Of a stretch of DNA of 8,389 nucleotides, positions 6,622-8,389 are shown in pieces (position 1 is the stretch's first letter; each line of letters opens with the position of its first letter). The notes below the pieces were generated by a model that was not told where the DNA came from, ran no database searches, and saw nothing but the letters and a program-made list of their open reading frames with translations. This DNA comes from Euryarchaeota archaeon UBA36 (GTDB lineage: Archaea; Thermoplasmatota; Poseidoniia; Poseidoniales; Thalassarchaeaceae): assembly GCA_002496485.1 (NCBI GenBank), contig DAJW01000146.1:1-8389 (forward strand). The letters are read 5' to 3'. Both the position numbers and the translations under genes were made by a program.

Positions 6622-7734
6622 GTGTCAGATATGGAGAGGTTAACCATTTTGACAACCCCGTCCAAGGGAGATGGAGTAAGAATCCACGTAGAAAAGATGG
6701 TCGAACAAAAATCAAAAGAATTTAATCTTCTACTAAAGCAATTACCTCACATAGAATCTGCAATTTCGCAATTGAAATCAGGAAATGCCGACTTGGTGGC
6801 AATGAGTGCATTAGACTGGAGAGAGATAATCGATGAAGACCTAATGATTTCTGCAATTCTCCCTAGAAGAGAACCCACATGGGTTTTAGTTAGTGATGAT
6901 AAGCCTGAATATCTCATACCAAATTCTAGAATAATTTGTGATAGCCCACTGATAAGAAGGCAATTGTCTAGATTACGAAATAACCTAAAAATAATTTCAT
7001 CTAGAGATTTAATCAAAGATTTAAACATCGATAAAGAAATGGATGATAGAGACTTAACCTCTTGGCTGGAAGAATGTCGTCAAGACGAAATTATTGATGG
7101 ATTTGTAACTACTAGAAGTCTACATAGCTCTTTAAAATTCAAGTCAAGAAGGCATACTCTTGGACTGCAAAGAGATAATCCTGAAAGAACTCACTTCATT
7201 CCACCGCCATTACATGGATTTACATTACTAATTTCTAGAAATGGTTTTCCATCTTCAACGATTGATTCAATGAATGATGATGCATCATTAATATGTCACA
7301 AAATTGAATCTAATCTTCTTGATTCATTGGATGAAAAAATTAAGAATATTACGGGAATATATGTCGAGCAAAGAAAAATTGGCACCATCTTGAGGGAAGC
7401 AAAGAGAAGTAATGATGATTCAATAATTGAATCTGTAATTGGTACGGATGGTAAGCCTATCGATTCAAATATTAGACTACATTTAACCATTGAAACCTTG
7501 AGCTATGATGGTAAAGTTACAGCAATGTGTGAAAGAATTATTCCATTAGATAAAAGTCATATGGGCATGGTTAATTTGTTAAAAGAATTCAAAATTCTAG
7601 TCGAATTAATGGAAGAGGAGCGTGAAGAATCAACTAGAAAGATTCCTGGCATGCCTGAAAGTTATAATCAAGCGAAAGAACCTTTGTTAAATCTTGACGA
7701 TTATTCAGATTCGGCTCCCTCGGATTCTTCATGA
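6622..7734 (+). CDS. divergent porphobilinogen deaminase (HMBS)-fold protein without the cofactor cysteine
   Basis: The 370-residue protein can be followed along porphobilinogen deaminase (hydroxymethylbilane synthase, tetrapyrrole pathway). LTILTTPSKGD (7-17) matches the start of domain 1, GNADLVAMSALD (54-65) the HSxKD region with catalytic Asp kept as Asp65, and AILPRREPTWVLVS (78-91) the EREDPRDxxVS block. PLIRRQ (109-114) matches SSLRRQ with both arginines, and FIPPPLHG (192-199) the PAxGQGA block. The dipyrromethane cofactor cysteine in LEGGC has no counterpart: the only cysteines are 106, 152, 225 and 303, all elsewhere. The TRGD to FVKEL loop of about 25 residues is also missing, as is the lysine before the catalytic Asp. 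A Glu-rich then Asp/Ser-rich tail (about 335-370) is probably disordered. A pseudoenzyme or a changed function is likely. The GTG start is supported by GAGG. The 3' end overlaps the next gene by 34 nt. Confidence 0.7.
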   Translation: MSDMERLTILTTPSKGDGVRIHVEKMVEQKSKEFNLLLKQLPHIESAISQLKSGNADLVAMSALDWREIIDEDLMISAILPRREPTWVLVSDDKPEYLIPNSRIICDSPLIRRQLSRLRNNLKIISSRDLIKDLNIDKEMDDRDLTSWLEECRQDEIIDGFVTTRSLHSSLKFKSRRHTLGLQRDNPERTHFIPPPLHGFTLLISRNGFPSSTIDSMNDDASLICHKIESNLLDSLDEKIKNITGIYVEQRKIGTILREAKRSNDDSIIESVIGTDGKPIDSNIRLHLTIETLSYDGKVTAMCERIIPLDKSHMGMVNLLKEFKILVELMEEEREESTRKIPGMPESYNQAKEPLLNLDDYSDSAPSDSS

Positions 7735-8282
7735 TTTGAAATTAATTTATCATAACCCTGTTTGGAAATAAAATTTTCTAATTCAACTAATTCAGAAGGG
7801 TCTTGATCGTCACATAGGTCACTAATACCTTGATCTATTTCTCGACCGATTCTTTCCCAAGTGGCTGCAAATCTTTGTAGATCGAAAGCAAACCTTTCCA
7901 CTCCTTCAACTGCAGACATACTTGGATTTAGAACTGTCTTAATAGATTCTGAAATATTTTCATTAGCAATTCTTAATCTTGAGATATCCTTAGCAACATC
8001 AAGCAGCGTCAATCTTAAATCTTCAATATTATTATTCCTAGAAAATTTTCTCTGGGCCTTCTCAATACTTTTTCTCATACCAATAATTCCAGCAACCATC
8101 GCCTCTCTAGCCCTAGATGATTCTATAATCACATTCTCAGCATTTGAAAGTCTAATTCTCAATGATTCATCGAATGCTGATAAATTTGATTTTATGTCAT
8201 TTTTTACTGTTTCTTGAAGAGAATCCATCAATCCATAAATTTCCTTTATCGAAGACTTTGCAGATTTTACACTCCTACTCAT
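7701..8282 (-). CDS. helical, coiled-coil-like hypothetical protein
   Basis: I do not recognise this 193-residue protein. It is almost entirely predicted-helix-like by composition, rich in Ser, Ile, Leu, Glu, Lys and Arg. Heptad-like stretches lie at about residues 5-85 and again at about 88-155. A single proline (residue 120, in LNPSM) breaks the second stretch, then come FAFDLQRFAATWERIG and an acidic tail (GISDLCDDQDPSELVELEN and a final EESEGAESE). There is no signal peptide or membrane segment, so it is probably cytoplasmic. The layout of paired helices, acidic linker and short C-terminal helix is loosely like ESCRT-III/CdvB-type or other filament-forming coiled coils, but no family motif was seen. 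The ATG at 8282 is chosen. The frame also allows a TTG at 8321, but the likely promoter at 8331-8350 would start transcription near 8315. It converges on the HMBS-like gene with a 34-nt overlap. Confidence 0.75.
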   Translation of the reverse strand: MSRSVKSAKSSIKEIYGLMDSLQETVKNDIKSNLSAFDESLRIRLSNAENVIIESSRAREAMVAGIIGMRKSIEKAQRKFSRNNNIEDLRLTLLDVAKDISRLRIANENISESIKTVLNPSMSAVEGVERFAFDLQRFAATWERIGREIDQGISDLCDDQDPSELVELENFISKQGYDKLISNHEESEGAESE

Positions 8283-8330
8283 TGACAGCCCTAAAACCGC
8301 TAAATTGTTATCATCCTTCAAATAATTGGT

Positions 8331-8350
8331 TCAAAAAATAATTTTTTTGA
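8331..8350. promoter_or_regulatory. AT-only palindrome upstream of the coiled-coil gene
   Basis: This is a perfect inverted repeat with 8-bp arms, TCAAAAAA and TTTTTTGA, around TAAT. On the - strand its centre (AAATTATTTT) could serve as the TATA box for the downstream gene. The T-run could equally be a terminator on the + strand, or on the - strand for a gene beyond the window. The rest of 8283-8389 holds no gene that I can support. Confidence 0.35.
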
Positions 8351-8389
8351 TTTTTGGAATCGTCTACAAAGTAGCGAAACAGCACAATT

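Noticed and set aside
6540..6665. Longer N-terminus for the prenyl synthase (ATG at 6665 or 6647)
   Set aside because: It would overlap the divergent HMBS-like gene by up to 44 nt and add an unfamiliar extension. GAGG before 6539 and normal family length favour the short form.
646..7490. Short open frames lying antisense or out of frame inside mutL, aroA, moaA, the prenyl synthase and the HMBS-like gene
   Set aside because: They show no protein-like motifs, no ribosome binding sites, and lie fully inside well-supported genes; they are treated as shadows.
1..8389. tRNA, rRNA, CRISPR array, insertion sequence or attachment site
   Set aside because: No cloverleaf-like stretch, regularly spaced direct repeats, transposase or integrase motifs, or long terminal repeats were seen on reading either strand.

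Overview
The window reads as a dense, AT-rich stretch of an archaeal chromosome. The main archaeal marker is a small protein with the type IV pilin N-terminal signature (AVSPVIATVLLLAIT) behind a short class III leader. Promoter-like TATA elements, an oligo-T stretch after a stop codon, and clear GGAGG/GAGG ribosome binding sites fit this. A bacterial-style mutS-mutL pair, low GC by eye and very tight packing would suit an uncultured euryarchaeon of the Thermoplasmatota type (for example marine group II/III). That lineage assignment is inference and was not tested by any search.

Layout from left to right. (1) On the + strand, the 3' end of mutS (cut by the window edge) overlaps mutL by 8 nt: a mismatch-repair operon. 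(2) On the - strand, aroA (EPSP synthase, shikimate pathway) converges on mutL, and the two stop codons share one TTAA. (3) On the + strand, moaA (GTP 3',8-cyclase, molybdenum cofactor) diverges from aroA across about 90 bp that carries three copies of a 9-mer. (4) On the - strand, a prenyl diphosphate synthase gene is followed by an orphan archaeal pilin gene with its own TATA box. The pilin gene converges on moaA, again through a shared TTAA. (5) On the + strand, a divergent member of the porphobilinogen deaminase (HMBS) fold has lost the cofactor cysteine. (6) On the - strand, a helical, coiled-coil-like protein of unknown function overlaps the HMBS-like gene tail to tail by 34 nt.

Apart from mutS-mutL and perhaps synthase-pilin, neighbouring genes do not form one pathway. 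The window is a mosaic of housekeeping genes in alternating orientation with almost no spacer. The most interesting points are a PCNA-type (PIP-box-like) motif in MutS where bacteria carry a beta-clamp motif, a MutL with a full set of nicking-endonuclease motifs, the HMBS-like probable pseudoenzyme, and a prenyl synthase whose FARM region looks like the long-chain type. No RNA gene, CRISPR array, transposon or integrase was seen. No stretch longer than 300 bases lacks a gene.
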